Positions 10,401 to 21,732 of a stretch of DNA of 64,000 nt are shown piece after piece (the first letter of the stretch is position 1; every line of letters begins with the position of its first letter). Source of the stretch: Notolepis coatsorum (Eukaryota; Chordata; Actinopteri; Aulopiformes; Paralepididae). The position numbers and the translations under genes were made by a program. A model generated the notes under the pieces. That model had not been told where the DNA came from. It worked only from the letters and a program-made list of their open reading frames with translations, and made no database searches. The DNA lies in NCBI GenBank assembly GCA_963971535.1, contig OZ020594.1, positions 113,633,474-113,697,473 on the forward strand, read 5' to 3'.

Positions 10401-12362
10401 TAGGACATTTACAGGGGCCAGTTTCGAATTGCAGTCTCCCGTAGGTGCTTCTTGAGAGTGGTTTTAAAAGTGGGTAGTGATCAGTGGCGGCTGCTGACCA
10501 AATTTTTTGGTGAAGCACAAATTATTATATTATATGTTAAATTATATTTTTAAAACATCCCCCAATGTGTGTGTCAGTGGTGGCTGTGAGTTAAAAATAT
10601 TGGGGAGGACGGGAGAGATTTTCGGGACTGTCCGACTCCGACAGGTGGTCACTCAGACAGTCACCCAAGCGATTGCCAAAGCAGTGAAAGCACTCACAAA
10701 AGCTGTGGACTGGGCTCACCTATCCCATCTTCCTCTGGGTGAACGTTTCGATGACTTTGGGAACAAAAATTGCAGGACAGGACCTTGCTAAGCTAGTAGC
10801 TAGAATAGTTATTAGCTAGCTACAACAACATTAGCTTACACAGTCCAAGACGGAAACACACGTCAACTACACTACTTCAACTGAGATAAAAAAATATATA
10901 TATATATTCATCAAACGATGCACAATAAGTTAAACAATTGAATAAAGATCTTAAAATATGAATTATTATATTAGGCAAATGAATCTCTTCTTTTCTCGAT
11001 GTCTCTCTCTTTCAAATCAAGTTTCACACAGTCAGTCAGAGGGATCACATGATCACATTGAGAACATTCTAGAAATTTCCGCCTAAGCCATTTTCTGATA
11101 GGGTGTCAAGCTGTCAACACAATGTAACACGGTTTGAAAGCCAATCAATCATTCGTAGGCGCAGCTTCACTAACCGCCTTTAGATGACGATTTTTAAGCT
11201 CAAATCGCCTATTTTGATTGGATTATTATACTCTAATGGTTTGCCCGTGCAGTTTAAACTCTGAATGATTGACAGCTAGTGGACAATACATCAATGTGTT
11301 ATGAGATCAGGTCAGAGAGCTCAGCTATCACTTGTAAATTTTTTAAGATTTTTTTTTCTTTGGCATTGTTTTTTTCACAGAGGAAAACATTTCTAATGAA
11401 AATAATAATAAAAAATAAAAATAAAAAATGTATATTAATAATAATATTTTTAATTTTTAATTTACTTTTTTGTCTGTCTATTACTAGTGAAGCACTGCCT
11501 CACTAGTAGTCATGCAATAACCTCCACTGGTAGTGATTCACATTCCTTTACAGCTGTTGGTAGGGCGTTCCACATTGATGTGGCATAATTGCGAAACGTG
11601 TTTAGTCCCTTGTTTGAGCCGAATCTGGGTTTAACATGATTTGTGGAGCTCCCTCTGGTGTTGTGGTCATGGTATTCACTGACCATTGGGAAGTATTTTG
11701 ACATAGTCGTGTAGTGTATCTTGTAGACCAGGCCCATTGCAAGTTGCTGTACTCTGTTGTCTACTCTAAGCCATCCTAGGTAGTCAAAGTGGGCAGGGGT
11801 GAGGTGGGTTCTAGGGGTAAGGTCAAGCAGTAGTCTGACCAGTTTGTTTTGTGATGTTTGTAATTTTGTTTTTAGCGCCTTTGAGGTGCTTTGGTACCAT
11901 GAGGGGCAAGCATAGTCGTAGTACCCTTGAATGAGTGCTCCTGCCAGAGTCTTCAGGGTATTCTTGTTTACCAGAGAGGAGATTCCGGTACAAGAATCGA
12001 GTTCGTTGGTTGACTTTTTTTATTACATTGGATGCCATTTTGTTACAGGAAAGATTTGCCTCTAGGATGGAACCTAGGTATGTAATTTCATCTTTCCTTG
12101 TGACAATATTGTCACCCACTGTAACTGAGAAGCCGTCGGCCTTGCTGAGTTTGTTATTTGAACCGAAGAGAATGGACTCTGTTTTACCCAGGTGTAATGA
12201 TAGTTTGTTGTCAGCGAGCCAGGTGCAGATTTAGTTCCGCGCTGAGGGTTTTTTCAACCTGTTACTTGATCTTGTCAGAGACCAGCAGGGCTGAGTCGTC
12301 CGCAAACAGGAACAAGTTGCAGTCACAAGCTGACGACATGTCTTTTGCATAAATTAGGAACA
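10400..12362 (-). mobile_element. LINE (L2/Rex-like) 3' part, split by a hAT insertion
   Basis: On the minus strand 12340-12262 encodes the palm motif FADDSALLVSDK. Further frames give ESILFGS and a 12119-11823 frame with YLGSILEANLSCNKMA. 11737-11510 gives FGSNKGLNTFRNYATSMWNALP. The reading resumes across the hAT insertion at 10481, encoding TFKTTLKKHLRE and ending near 10405. The reading frame fits across the insertion once one 8-bp duplication is removed. Frame changes near 11825 and 12170 show it is inactive. It is the same general type as the fragment at 1-1019. Confidence 0.82.
10482..11529. mobile_element. Non-autonomous hAT element A (1048 bp) with perfect TSD
   Basis: Ends are CAGTGGCGG (10482) and CCTCCACTG (to 11529), flanked by the identical 8-bp duplication GTAGTGAT at 10474-10481 and 11530-11537. 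The left subterminal sequence GGTGAAGCACAAATTATTA and the interior match the inverted copy at 36474-38148, including a tract with TCACAGAGGAAAACATTT. No transposase is visible. It interrupts the C-terminal coding part of a LINE. Confidence 0.93.
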
Positions 12363-12378
12363 GTCGCACCAGTAACAT

Positions 12379-12379
<1 letters not shown>

Positions 12380-12457
<78 letters not shown>
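12380..12457. repeat. (GA)n microsatellite
   Basis: An almost perfect 78-bp GA tract. The open frames across it on both strands are artefacts. Confidence 0.97.
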
Positions 12458-12458
<1 letters not shown>

Positions 12459-12559
12459 GCATGTGCAGTAGTGCTTAGCAAGCCTCAAGCCCCTCCCGTC
12501 CGAGCTCAGACGCCCGAAGCCCCTCCCATCCGAGCTCAGACACCCTCAGACATGGGGCT

Positions 12560-12900
12560 CTGCGGCTCTGCAGATATACCCTATTGAAGAGGGCACTATT
12601 TGGGGTGGGGAGGCATGAGACCGGGGGTTGTCCTGCTTGTGGGGAGCTGGAAACAGTTGAACATGTGCTGCTTCATTGTGCTCGGTATGAGAGGGAGAGG
12701 GGGGTCTTGTGGGGTCGGGTGAGGGAGAGGGGGGGTGCAGATTTTACATTGGGCAGATTGTTGAGGGATGTGGTGGGCAGTAAAGGGGTGCAGGATTTGG
12801 TTTTGGGGTTTGTGTTTTCAATTGGTTTGGGGGGTAGGGTTTGAATTTTATTTAATTTCTTTTGATTGTGTTTAGGTTTTATTTTAATTTAAATTTGTAT
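12560..12900 (+). pseudogene. LINE C-terminal zinc-finger end (RNase H/CCHC-type non-LTR element)
   Basis: 12584-12844 encodes an 86-codon tail with GGCPACGELETVEHVLLHC, the C-x2-C...H-x4-C motif that closes many non-LTR ORF2 proteins, followed by a basic YERERGVLWGRV segment. No RT precedes it, so this is a 5'-truncated insertion. The T-rich sequence after the stop would be its 3' UTR. Its type (I/R1/Tx1-like) differs from the L2-like copies nearby. Confidence 0.65.
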
Positions 12901-13310
12901 TAGGTTTGTATAGGGTGGTGATGTTATGGTTGGGTATTTAGTTTGGTTTGTTCTGGGTTTGTTGTTTTTCTTTATTGTTTTCTTTTCTTTGCCGGTAGAT
13001 GGGAGGCCGAGTCTGTCTAAAGTGAACTTGATTGATCCATGTTGGCAGACTACACAATTCTTTGTGTGTGATATCTAGTTATTATGTTGAGTCAAAATAC
13101 GTTTGTTGGCCAGCCGTCTGGTGGTCATCGGTGTTCTTAATCTTACATTTAAATTAAATGTTTGCTCATGCATATCTTTGGACACCTCTAGCTGATAAAC
13201 CAATCAGGATACAGAAACGGGAAACGGGACCCCAAAATGGTCAACAAGTTAACAACGGAGAATGGATCTGACTGGAACGCTAGTTGGATTATACATTGCA
13301 ACATGAGACA
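12901..13310. other. No gene recognised
   Basis: T/G-rich tail of the preceding LINE to about 13030, then AT-rich sequence without long frames or known repeats. Confidence 0.6.
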
Positions 13311-13311
13311 G

Positions 13312-13563
13312 TAAATACTATTGTAATAAAACGTTCAAAACTATGTTCAATTTGTGTATTGTTTTGTTACTATAAGATTGTATTTCGCACTGTATTAAGC
13401 CATTCCGATGTCACGTCACAGATGAGCTTTAGATGGTTAACGTGATATTAACGTTCTCTATCCGACCTAAATACTATTGTAATAAAACGTTCAAAACTAT
13501 GTTCAACTTGTGTTTTGTTTCTTACTATAAGATTGTATTTCGCACTGTATTAAGCCATACCGA
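13312..13563. repeat. Tandem duplication, period about 156 bp
   Basis: A segment starting AAATACTATTGTAATAAAAC and ending ATTAAGCCAT(A/T)CCGA occurs at about 13313-13408 and again at 13469-13563, with a few substitutions and one small indel. Confidence 0.9.
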
Positions 13564-13648
13564 CATGATGGATAACGTGATATTAATGTTAGATATAACC
13601 GACCACAATTTGATTCGAAATGTATTACATACCTCACTTTGTTGGTCT

Positions 13649-13745
13649 CTCACGAAAGTCTTTCTCTGGTCTGCATCCCCTTAACAATTGTGTGTATTGA
13701 GCCGTACTGTATTGTACCCATTCTGCAATCTGTTAACAGTTTTCA
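13649..13745 (+). repeat. Dispersed short repeat DR1 (LINE/SINE 3'-tail-like), copy 1
   Basis: The core contains CTTTCTCTGGTCTGCATCCC, a segment with GTGTGTATTGAGCCGTACTG, and CATTCTGCAATCTGTTAA. The same core recurs at 15338-15362, 24775-25030, 37180-37300, 37612-37720 and 58443-58695. In the 37.6-kb copy it ends AATAAAG followed by an (ATTC)n tail, so it looks like the 3' end of a retroposon. Confidence 0.85.
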
Positions 13746-14044
13746 ATCAATGTCAGACGTCCTCTCTATAAAAAAACGATTGAATTGCTCAGAATGTAAA
13801 ATGATGTCCCCAATAGGACATAATAATATTAATATTATTCCCCAGTATGACACAATAAACACAGAATGAATTTATTTTAAACATATGATACATGTTATTT
13901 AATTTTTTTTTTTTACTGGACTGGCCCTGTAATTTGCCCTTCAGGTGAAAACTAGCAATATGGGTGGAAGAAAATGTGTATTAATCCTGTAACATGAGTC
14001 AAGGTCAGATCTAGCCTGGAATAGAGAACAGAATGTTGATTTTT
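13746..14044. other. No gene recognised
   Basis: AT-rich sequence after the DR1 copy, with no frame or repeat I can support. Confidence 0.5.
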
Positions 14045-15337
<1,293 letters not shown>

Positions 15338-15367
15338 ATCATATTAACAGATTGCAGAATGGGTACA
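15338..15367 (-). repeat. DR1 left half, interrupted by the retrovirus
   Basis: TTAACAGATTGCAGAATGGG is the start of an inverted DR1 copy. It resumes after the provirus at 24770 (GTACAGTACAGCTCAATAC). The uninterrupted order is visible at about 58571-58600. The last 5 bp, GTACA (15363-15367), are the target duplication. Confidence 0.88.
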
Positions 15368-15475
15368 TGTGGAGAGTCACAGCCACGTGACCCCGCAATC
15401 GCCATCTCGTCCCCCAGTACAGACGCTATTAAGACAATGGAAAATGACCGACCAGGATGACAGAGGAGGTGTAAA

Positions 15476-15930
15476 GTGTCACGGCCAACTAGTGACACTG
15501 GTTATAATGACATCCTGCTCTTATATATGATTATGGGGAATGTCTGTAGATTCTTCCTGGACAATGGAATCAATGGAATCAATACAATAGGTTTATTGTA
15601 TATATTTGTTTTAAATCTAGGCATATGTTACTATAGGTGTCTAGATGTGATATGCATTCTGGCTGGTAAACGCCCAGTCAGAAAGGAATTGAGAAGAAAC
15701 ACGTTATGTGTAAACACATGTGTAAACACATGTTAAGTGCCACAAGTCAACGAGTGACACTTTGTATAGTGTTCTTGTGTTTGTTGTGTATGATTGGAGC
15801 TATGTATGTGACCTGTATATTCTTTATACACTTTAAAACTATGTTACAGTTAATGTGCAGTCGGAATGGAGGCAGAAGTGCAGTCTCTGTTAGAGGGGGG
15901 GGGGGGGAATGTGCTTCTCTCTATCTGTGA
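15476..15930 (+). other. Two overlapping small ORFs in LTR U3
   Basis: 15476-15736 (86 codons) and 15706-15930 (74 codons) are open and also open in the 3' LTR (23137-23397 and 23367-23588). Each encodes a hydrophobic stretch (IGLLYIFVLNLGICYY; VFLCLLCMIGAMYVTCIFF) that could span a membrane. Some retroviruses carry accessory or env-terminal coding sequence in U3, but I recognise no family here and the frames may be chance. Confidence 0.3.
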
Positions 15931-16370
15931 CCTTGAGCGAAGAGCAGGCCCGAGCTGAGAGCAAGTCGGCACATGTTAACCCTTTAGTCCTGCCTGCATA
16001 GAGTAAAACCAATGATTGGTACAGGTGTATTGTATATTTATATATATATATACAATGCAATATACAATATATATTGTATGTTGTATATAGTACAGGTTTA
16101 TTGTGTATTGTAGGAACACAGGCCAGTTATTCCCTCTCAATAATGACTGAAGCCCAGAGGAATGTACAGGGCCTCTCTGCTCCAGGAGGGACTTTCTCAT
16201 ACTCGAATGATATGTAACTACAAAGTAATAAATAACGGAGGGAATGATAAGACACGTACTGTACACGTACAGTGAAATGATTGGATAAATATATACTGAC
16301 ATGCTAACACGCTGACTGGCTAGTGAAATTTCCTCACTGTATATTAACCAATGACAACAAGGTCTTGTAT

Positions 16371-16510
16371 TCCTTTATAAAGGCTAACTCACTTCCTCTC
16401 AGGAAGATTTTTTGGAGATCCCTGCATTCTGATATATTGTAAGCAGAAACCTGTGTACTTATAACCATGAACTGTGCCTTTAATGTAATCTTGTACTTTT
16501 AAAAAATAAA
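16371..16510 (+). promoter_or_regulatory. LTR TATA box and polyadenylation signal
   Basis: CCTTTATAAAGGC (about 16372-16384) is a good TATA box, and AAAATAAACACC (about 16502-16513) supplies an AATAAA about 125 bp downstream, the usual U3/R arrangement. The same pair is in the 3' LTR near 24040 and 24170. Confidence 0.65.
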
Positions 16511-17104
16511 CACCCTTTTTGGAACACACCTTTTTGTATCCATTCTTCTGACCAGACGGGTAAGCATTGAAATGTTTTTGCATTGTAACTTTACCCATTG
16601 CTTCGTGATGTTCATGATTTATGATGTAAAAACTTTAGAAGTATGTCTTTAACCAGTCGGCAACAACACGGTCCCGTAATGTTCCTGATTTATGATGTAA
16701 AACTCTAGGAGTGGGCCTTTATCCACACAGAGACCTAGAGAAAGAACTATATATATATAGATGTAGAAGTGGGTTCTGTATAATGGGATTATCAAGTAAC
16801 GCTACAGTGATACTACGTGTGACGGATAAGGGAAATGGACATCATCTGAATAAAGAGTGTCCATCCCAGTGCAAATAAAATAAAAGATTCCGCAACTTCA
16901 ATCACTTGACCATGGTCAATGACTGGGGGGGTCGGAACGGTGCATTCGCTGGGTCTGTCGGTCAGGTATAACAACAACATTTTGTAGACTCATTGGGTTC
17001 TGCATGTCAACCACATCGCAGGACGCTGCTTGATGTCAAGATGGGCAGACCAATGAGTTATGAAGTTATCAATCTGACCTACGACCTAGCGTGGGCACTT
17101 ATCA

Positions 17105-17124
17105 TGGCGTCCCTTGCGTTGGGC
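17105..17124 (+). promoter_or_regulatory. Putative primer binding site
   Basis: TGGCGTCCCTTGCGTTGGGC starts immediately after the LTR CA. The first ten bases complement the 3' end of vertebrate tRNA-Asn (…GGGACGCCA) as I know it; the rest matches less well, so the tRNA assignment is tentative. Confidence 0.5.
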
Positions 17125-17543
17125 ATTTATACTAACTGAATAGGTGCTAACGGCCGAAGAAAACAGGACTACTGTCAAATGCCTCTGGAGTAAAATTAAT
17201 TACAGATTTGACAAAAGATTAAAGTAGAAGGCTCTACATGCGACTAGAAACCTAAAATAAAAGGCTTAAAGTCACGCTCGAGTGGAAAGCTCTACTCGGG
17301 AATATCACACTTCAATAGAAAGCTCTATCTTTGTGATTAAAGCAAAGTTTACTCACGACTAAAAAAGTAACGTAATGTTTACTTAAAGTCAAAAACCTAA
17401 CGTAGAAGGTTCTACTCAAAGAAAGAATCACAATTAAAGTATATTTTTGTGATTGCAGTAAAAGTTTACTCACGACTAAAAAAGTAACGTAATGTTTAGA
17501 AAGCTCTGGGGGGAGTTACAAGTGCAACATAATTTCGTGCTTT
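17125..17543 (+). other. Retroviral leader
   Basis: Noncoding sequence after the primer site, with recurring short motifs (GAAAGCTCTACT, GTTTACTCACGAC, AAAAGTAACGTAATG). Much of it recurs in altered form at 21733-22170. Confidence 0.6.
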
Positions 17544-18710
17544 GTTCACAGGAATGCAGGCTAACTAGCCACAAGCGAGCTAAATGCTAACTGGATGGCT
17601 ACCTAGCCAGAGGCTACGTGAAGCTGCCAAAACGGCACTTTCACAGGAATGCAGGCTAACTAGCCACAAGCGAGCTAAATGCTAACTGGATGGCTACCTA
17701 GCCCGAGGCTACATGAAGCTGCCAAAACGGCACTTTCACAGGAATGCAGGCTAACTAGCCACAAGCGAGCTAAATGCTAACTGGATGGCTACCTAGCCCG
17801 AGGCTACGTGAAGCTGCCAAAACGGCACTTTCACAGGAATGCAGGCTAACTAGCCACAAGCGAGCTAAATGCTAACTGGATGGCTACCTAGCCCGAGGCT
17901 ACGTGAAGCTGCCAAAACGGCACTTTCACAGGAATGCAGGCTAACTAGCCAAAAGCGAGCTAAATGCTAACTGGATGGCTACCTAGCCCGAGGCTACGTG
18001 AAGCTGCCAAAACGGCACTTTCACAGGAATGCAGGCTAACTAGCCACAAGCGAGCTAAATGCTAACTGGATGGCTACCTAGCCCGAGGCTACGTGAAGCT
18101 GCCAAAACGGCACTTTCACAGGAATGCAGGCTAACTAGCTCCCCACAGGCTAACAAGCCAAGAGTGAATTGATGGCTAACTAGCCAAGAGCTAACTAGCT
18201 CTCAACAGGCTAACAAGCCAAGAGTGAATTGATGGATAACTAGCCAAGAGCTAACTAGCTCCCCACAGGCTGACAAGCCAAGAGTGAATTGATGGCTAAC
18301 TAGCCACGAGCTAACTAGCTCCCCACAGGCTAACAAGCCAAGAGTGAATTGATGGCTAACGAGCCAGTGCTAACACCCATGAGCTGTCCCTAGCCAGACG
18401 GAAGCTAACTAGCTCACCATCGGCTAACGAGCCAGTGCTAACACCCATGAGCTGGCCCTAGCCAGACGAGAGCTAACTAGCTCACCATGGGCTAACGAGC
18501 CAGTGCTAACACAAATGAGCTGGCCCTAGCCAGACAGGAGCTCCCAACAGGCTAACAAGCCAGGAGTGAATTGATGGCTAACTAGCCAAGAGCTAACTAG
18601 CCAACCACAGGCTAACAAAGCCAGGAGCTGATTGATGGCTAACTAGCCAAAAGCTAACTAGCTCACCACAGGCTAACAAAGCCAGGAGCTAACAGCAGGC
18701 TAAATAGCCG
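17544..18710 (+). repeat. GCTAAC/GCTAGC-rich minisatellites in the leader
   Basis: Six copies of a 95-bp unit (TTCACAGGAATGCAGGCTAA through AAACGGCACT) start near 17544, 17640, 17735, 17829, 17924 and 18019. A 60-bp unit (GGCTAACAAGCCAAGAGTG...) follows about four times from 18121, then looser units with GAGCCAGTGCTAACAC to about 18710. All are built around GCTAACTAGC-like words. Confidence 0.9.
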
Positions 18711-18786
18711 GAGCTAGCAACCAACGCTAGCTCAAGAGAAGCTAGCACAAGAGAAGCTAGCACAGCAGACGCTAGCTCAGAAGAAG

Positions 18787-20760
18787 ATGGCGCAGAAGGA
18801 GTTAGCTCAAGAGAAGCTAGCACAACAGATGCTAGCACATCAGACGCTAGCTCAAGAGGAGCTAGCACAACAGATGCTAGCACATCTGATGCTAGCTCAA
18901 GAGAAGCTAGCACAACAGATGCTAGCACGGAAGACGCTAGCACAGCAGATGCTAGTGCAAGAGACGCTAGCTCAGGAGGAGCTGGCGCAGCTGATGCTAG
19001 CTCAAGAGAAGCTAGCACAAGAAATGCTAGCACGGAAGACGCTAGCACAACAGATGCTAGAGACGCTAGCTCAGGAGGAGCTGGCGTACAGAAACCGGAC
19101 AGTCTGTCCCTCGGGAACACCAAGGGGAGCAGTGAGTCACTCAGACCAGAGGGCTCAAATTACGTGGCCCCGGTCAGGACAAGGAAGGATATATGAGGAA
19201 ACAGGCCAAACACTGCCTGCTCCCACTTCCATGTATATGGATAAGAGGGCTCCGCCCTCAATAAGAGCCCCCTCTGGACACGAAATGGGAGAATATACAC
19301 TCAGGGGACACCTCCCGACACTGGGGGGATCAACCACACCAGGGCGAGATCACTCCCTGCAGTGCATAAGCCCAGGACCACGTGTTCATGAGGAAGTGAG
19401 GCAAGCGAGAGCAACCTATATATCTCCCCGTGGTGAACACTCAGGGGTGAGAGTGACATCTACAAGGTCTCACAGACAATCACCAGACATAACAGTCACT
19501 AACTACCCAGTCTGGACCGATAACTCTGATACACCATGGTCAATCCTCACCTTCACTGGACCGTCATTGACGAACTATGGTAGATGGGAAACAAGCATGG
19601 TAACGGCAGGAGGCTCTTACTACCGGAACCTGAGGAAACAGGTAATGGAAAAAAGGACCCAAGAGCCCCTGAAACCAGGCAAGGCAGTAATCACAGAGTG
19701 TGATTATGGGGTGTTTCACGCGGAGAAAATTGTCCATATGACACTAAGCCAAGACCAATACAAGGAGATAAAGTCCTCACACATAAACTGGGACAGACTG
19801 GTGTCCCGTATAAAGGAACTACTGCAGAAAAGGGAAATCTATGCTGGCCATGGTACTAAGGACATGCCCTACCGACTAGCCATAAACCTGATGTGGGGCA
19901 GGTCTCGAGGATATGGCCAAAGAGGCATATGGTTGGGGAAAGCCGTAATCAGCGCGATCTCAAGCCTAAGGAGTGCAGAGCACACAGAGATCCGTCTCAT
20001 GGTGGAACCTAGGGACCATGAGGCAATAACCCTGGCCGTGGATAGAGCCGGGGAGGGTGAGGAAGACGAGGACGATGAGCCTGCATTGGTACCTCTCACT
20101 TCCCCTCCGAACCCTAAGGGGTCGGGACCCGTACCCAGGAAAGAAAGGTCCAACTCCCAGAACTCCTCCCGAGCAGCGGAGAGAGGGAGATCATCCACAC
20201 CCAGGAGACCGACAGTACAGTTCGAACCTGAAAAGGCGGAACCTGCGCGATCTCAGGTCAGGAGTATCTATAGACTTCTAGGCCGTCCCCCGGAGTCAGG
20301 GGACGACCCAGCAAGTAGCGAACAGGAGTATACTGATCTAGATCAGGACTCAGGAATGGAGGGAGACCGGGATAGGTCAAGCTCCAGAGCATCCTCCAGG
20401 TCTTCATCTCGATCAAGATCTAGGGAGAGAGTTCGGTACCCGAGGGGCGAACCTCCTAGACCTCGAAACAAGAGAGCGAAACCGGTCAAACTGAGACCTA
20501 TAGGCAAGGGGCCTACTCTGAAAGGCACCACCTTTCAGTCACCCTCGGGCTTGACCTGGAGCTCAGGATTGGAGGACGTCTCCGAAGAGAGTGAAGGAGA
20601 CTTGGAAGGAAAGGAAACAGGGGATATTATGCCAGCATATCCTGTGAGATGGGGAACGGCTCAGGCCTTAGCCCGGTCACCCGTGGCAGAAAAAGTGTTG
20701 TCTCACCCTGTGGTAACAGAACCATACGAGCATGCACAGAGGAACACCGACCGGAAGTGA
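18787..20760 (+). CDS. Retroviral ORF1 (gag position), 657 aa, with pentapeptide repeats and a macro-like domain
   Basis: This is the long ORF in the gag position. Residues 1-99 are about 19 imperfect LAQxx pentapeptides (LAQEK, LAQQM, LARKT), encoded by GCTAGC repeats that continue in frame upstream to a TAG near 18713; 18787 is the first ATG. Residues about 230-425 resemble a macro (ADP-ribose-binding) domain in order and spacing: a beta strand WSILTFTG, the loop SLTNYG, the helix start TAGGSYYRNL, LKPGKAVIT, EKIVHM, then RLAI followed by GRSRGYGQRG and a helix. The catalytic-type NAAN and GGG motifs are not kept. Then come an acidic stretch (EGEEDEDDEP, about 423), an SR-rich region (about 526-550) typical of nucleic-acid-binding Gag tails, and a basic segment. 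No Cys-His box or major homology region was found. The macro assignment is inference. Confidence 0.7.
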   Translation: MAQKELAQEKLAQQMLAHQTLAQEELAQQMLAHLMLAQEKLAQQMLARKTLAQQMLVQETLAQEELAQLMLAQEKLAQEMLARKTLAQQMLETLAQEELAYRNRTVCPSGTPRGAVSHSDQRAQITWPRSGQGRIYEETGQTLPAPTSMYMDKRAPPSIRAPSGHEMGEYTLRGHLPTLGGSTTPGRDHSLQCISPGPRVHEEVRQARATYISPRGEHSGVRVTSTRSHRQSPDITVTNYPVWTDNSDTPWSILTFTGPSLTNYGRWETSMVTAGGSYYRNLRKQVMEKRTQEPLKPGKAVITECDYGVFHAEKIVHMTLSQDQYKEIKSSHINWDRLVSRIKELLQKREIYAGHGTKDMPYRLAINLMWGRSRGYGQRGIWLGKAVISAISSLRSAEHTEIRLMVEPRDHEAITLAVDRAGEGEEDEDDEPALVPLTSPPNPKGSGPVPRKERSNSQNSSRAAERGRSSTPRRPTVQFEPEKAEPARSQVRSIYRLLGRPPESGDDPASSEQEYTDLDQDSGMEGDRDRSSSRASSRSSSRSRSRERVRYPRGEPPRPRNKRAKPVKLRPIGKGPTLKGTTFQSPSGLTWSSGLEDVSEESEGDLEGKETGDIMPAYPVRWGTAQALARSPVAEKVLSHPVVTEPYEHAQRNTDRK

Positions 20761-21356
20761 GCCCTCACTCCATACTAGCCCAATCTCCCGGAGACATTTA
20801 CCGACCGAGAGGAAAGAGTTCACATACAGGCAGGAGTCTGAATGACAGCACCCAATATGGAGAAAGCAACAAAGCACAAGAATTGTTAAGCAAAACCCAA
20901 GTGCTCAAAAAACTAGCCCCAGAAATGCTTCGAGGGGAGACCCAGGCTGCTTATATCCATAAGTGTGCTCAGATTTTCCATGGGTCACCTCTCTATGATG
21001 ACCCGGATGCTGCTCGCATTTTGAGACACCTCAAAGGACTGGAGATCCCCGAAGGGGCTTCAATGGCCCAAATGATGGAAATGGAAGTAAGAATCCCCGG
21101 TCAAGATCCAGGGGAAAATAAGGTGGAGAAACTAATCCCACAGGTGCGAGACGGGAGCTTGTCTCTCACTGTTGCAGCAGAATCAGTCATACGTGGAACA
21201 CCTAGGCAAAGATCAGGCTTACTGCTTGAAAAGCTATTCATAGGTGTACCAGGGGGTAACCGTCTTGCAGCCAAATGCGCAGCATGGTCCCGAGACCAGT
21301 TACGGACGGAATGCATGCTGTATGACCAAGTCAAAATGCTTTCTCAACACAAATAA
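20649..21356 (+). CDS. Retroviral ORF2, 235 aa, possible continuation of gag in another frame
   Basis: This frame overlaps the end of ORF1 by about 110 bp and lies in the -1 frame relative to it. From about residue 70 (ESNKAQELLSKTQ) it looks like a folded helical domain, with KLAPEMLRGETQAAYIHKC, a DPDAARILRHLKG segment and a C-terminal LLLEKLFIGVPGGNRLAAKC. It could be a capsid or protease-adjacent part of Gag-Pol reached by frameshifting, or the tail of ORF1 after a mutation. I do not recognise a named family. The start at 20649 is arbitrary; the first residues merely overlap ORF1. Confidence 0.5.
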   Translation: MGNGSGLSPVTRGRKSVVSPCGNRTIRACTEEHRPEVSPHSILAQSPGDIYRPRGKSSHTGRSLNDSTQYGESNKAQELLSKTQVLKKLAPEMLRGETQAAYIHKCAQIFHGSPLYDDPDAARILRHLKGLEIPEGASMAQMMEMEVRIPGQDPGENKVEKLIPQVRDGSLSLTVAAESVIRGTPRQRSGLLLEKLFIGVPGGNRLAAKCAAWSRDQLRTECMLYDQVKMLSQHK

Positions 21357-21732
21357 TGTAAAGATGTCCGTCTTTTCTCTAAACCAGAGTAAAGAGGACG
21401 AAAGAATTTGTAATCTATTTCATGCAAAGGGGATTTCCTGACAGCTACCATCTGGTAGGTTAGCACCTGTACCAACCATATCAGCTGCGTGAGATGTACA
21501 CTCACCAGCGCCTATGGATAAAAATTGAGACTCTGCAAACTCTCATCAAGCTTAGCACCTTGACGCAGGGGGACAGAGCGAGCATCAGGGTCTCTATATC
21601 CGACGGGCCTATCAGATTTGTGGGGACTCGGAAGCTTCAGCATACAGGACGCTGTAGTGCTTGGGCGGCCGAGTCACTGGTCTATAGGTCTGTCAAAACG
21701 GATTGGAGGTTCTGGGGCTTAGAACATCCGTG
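21357..21732 (+). other. Retroviral internal region, no domain recognised
   Basis: Follows ORF2. A 79-codon frame (21494-21733) with a basic sequence has no motif I can name. In a complete provirus pol would start here. Confidence 0.4.

Larger units (their letters stand above)
15368..17104 (+). repeat. Retroviral 5' LTR (1737 bp)
   Basis: TG...CA direct repeat of 23029-24769. It differs by about a dozen substitutions, a longer G run near 15896 (11 versus 9) and a short AT-tract indel near 16045. The promoter and polyadenylation signals listed separately put U3 at about 1 kb and U5 at about 0.5 kb, long for most retroviruses. Confidence 0.93.

Noticed and set aside
18689-19123. Minus-strand Ala-Ser-Leu-Val rich frame of 144 codons
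   Set aside because: Antisense of the palindromic GCTAGC repeats in the retroviral ORF.
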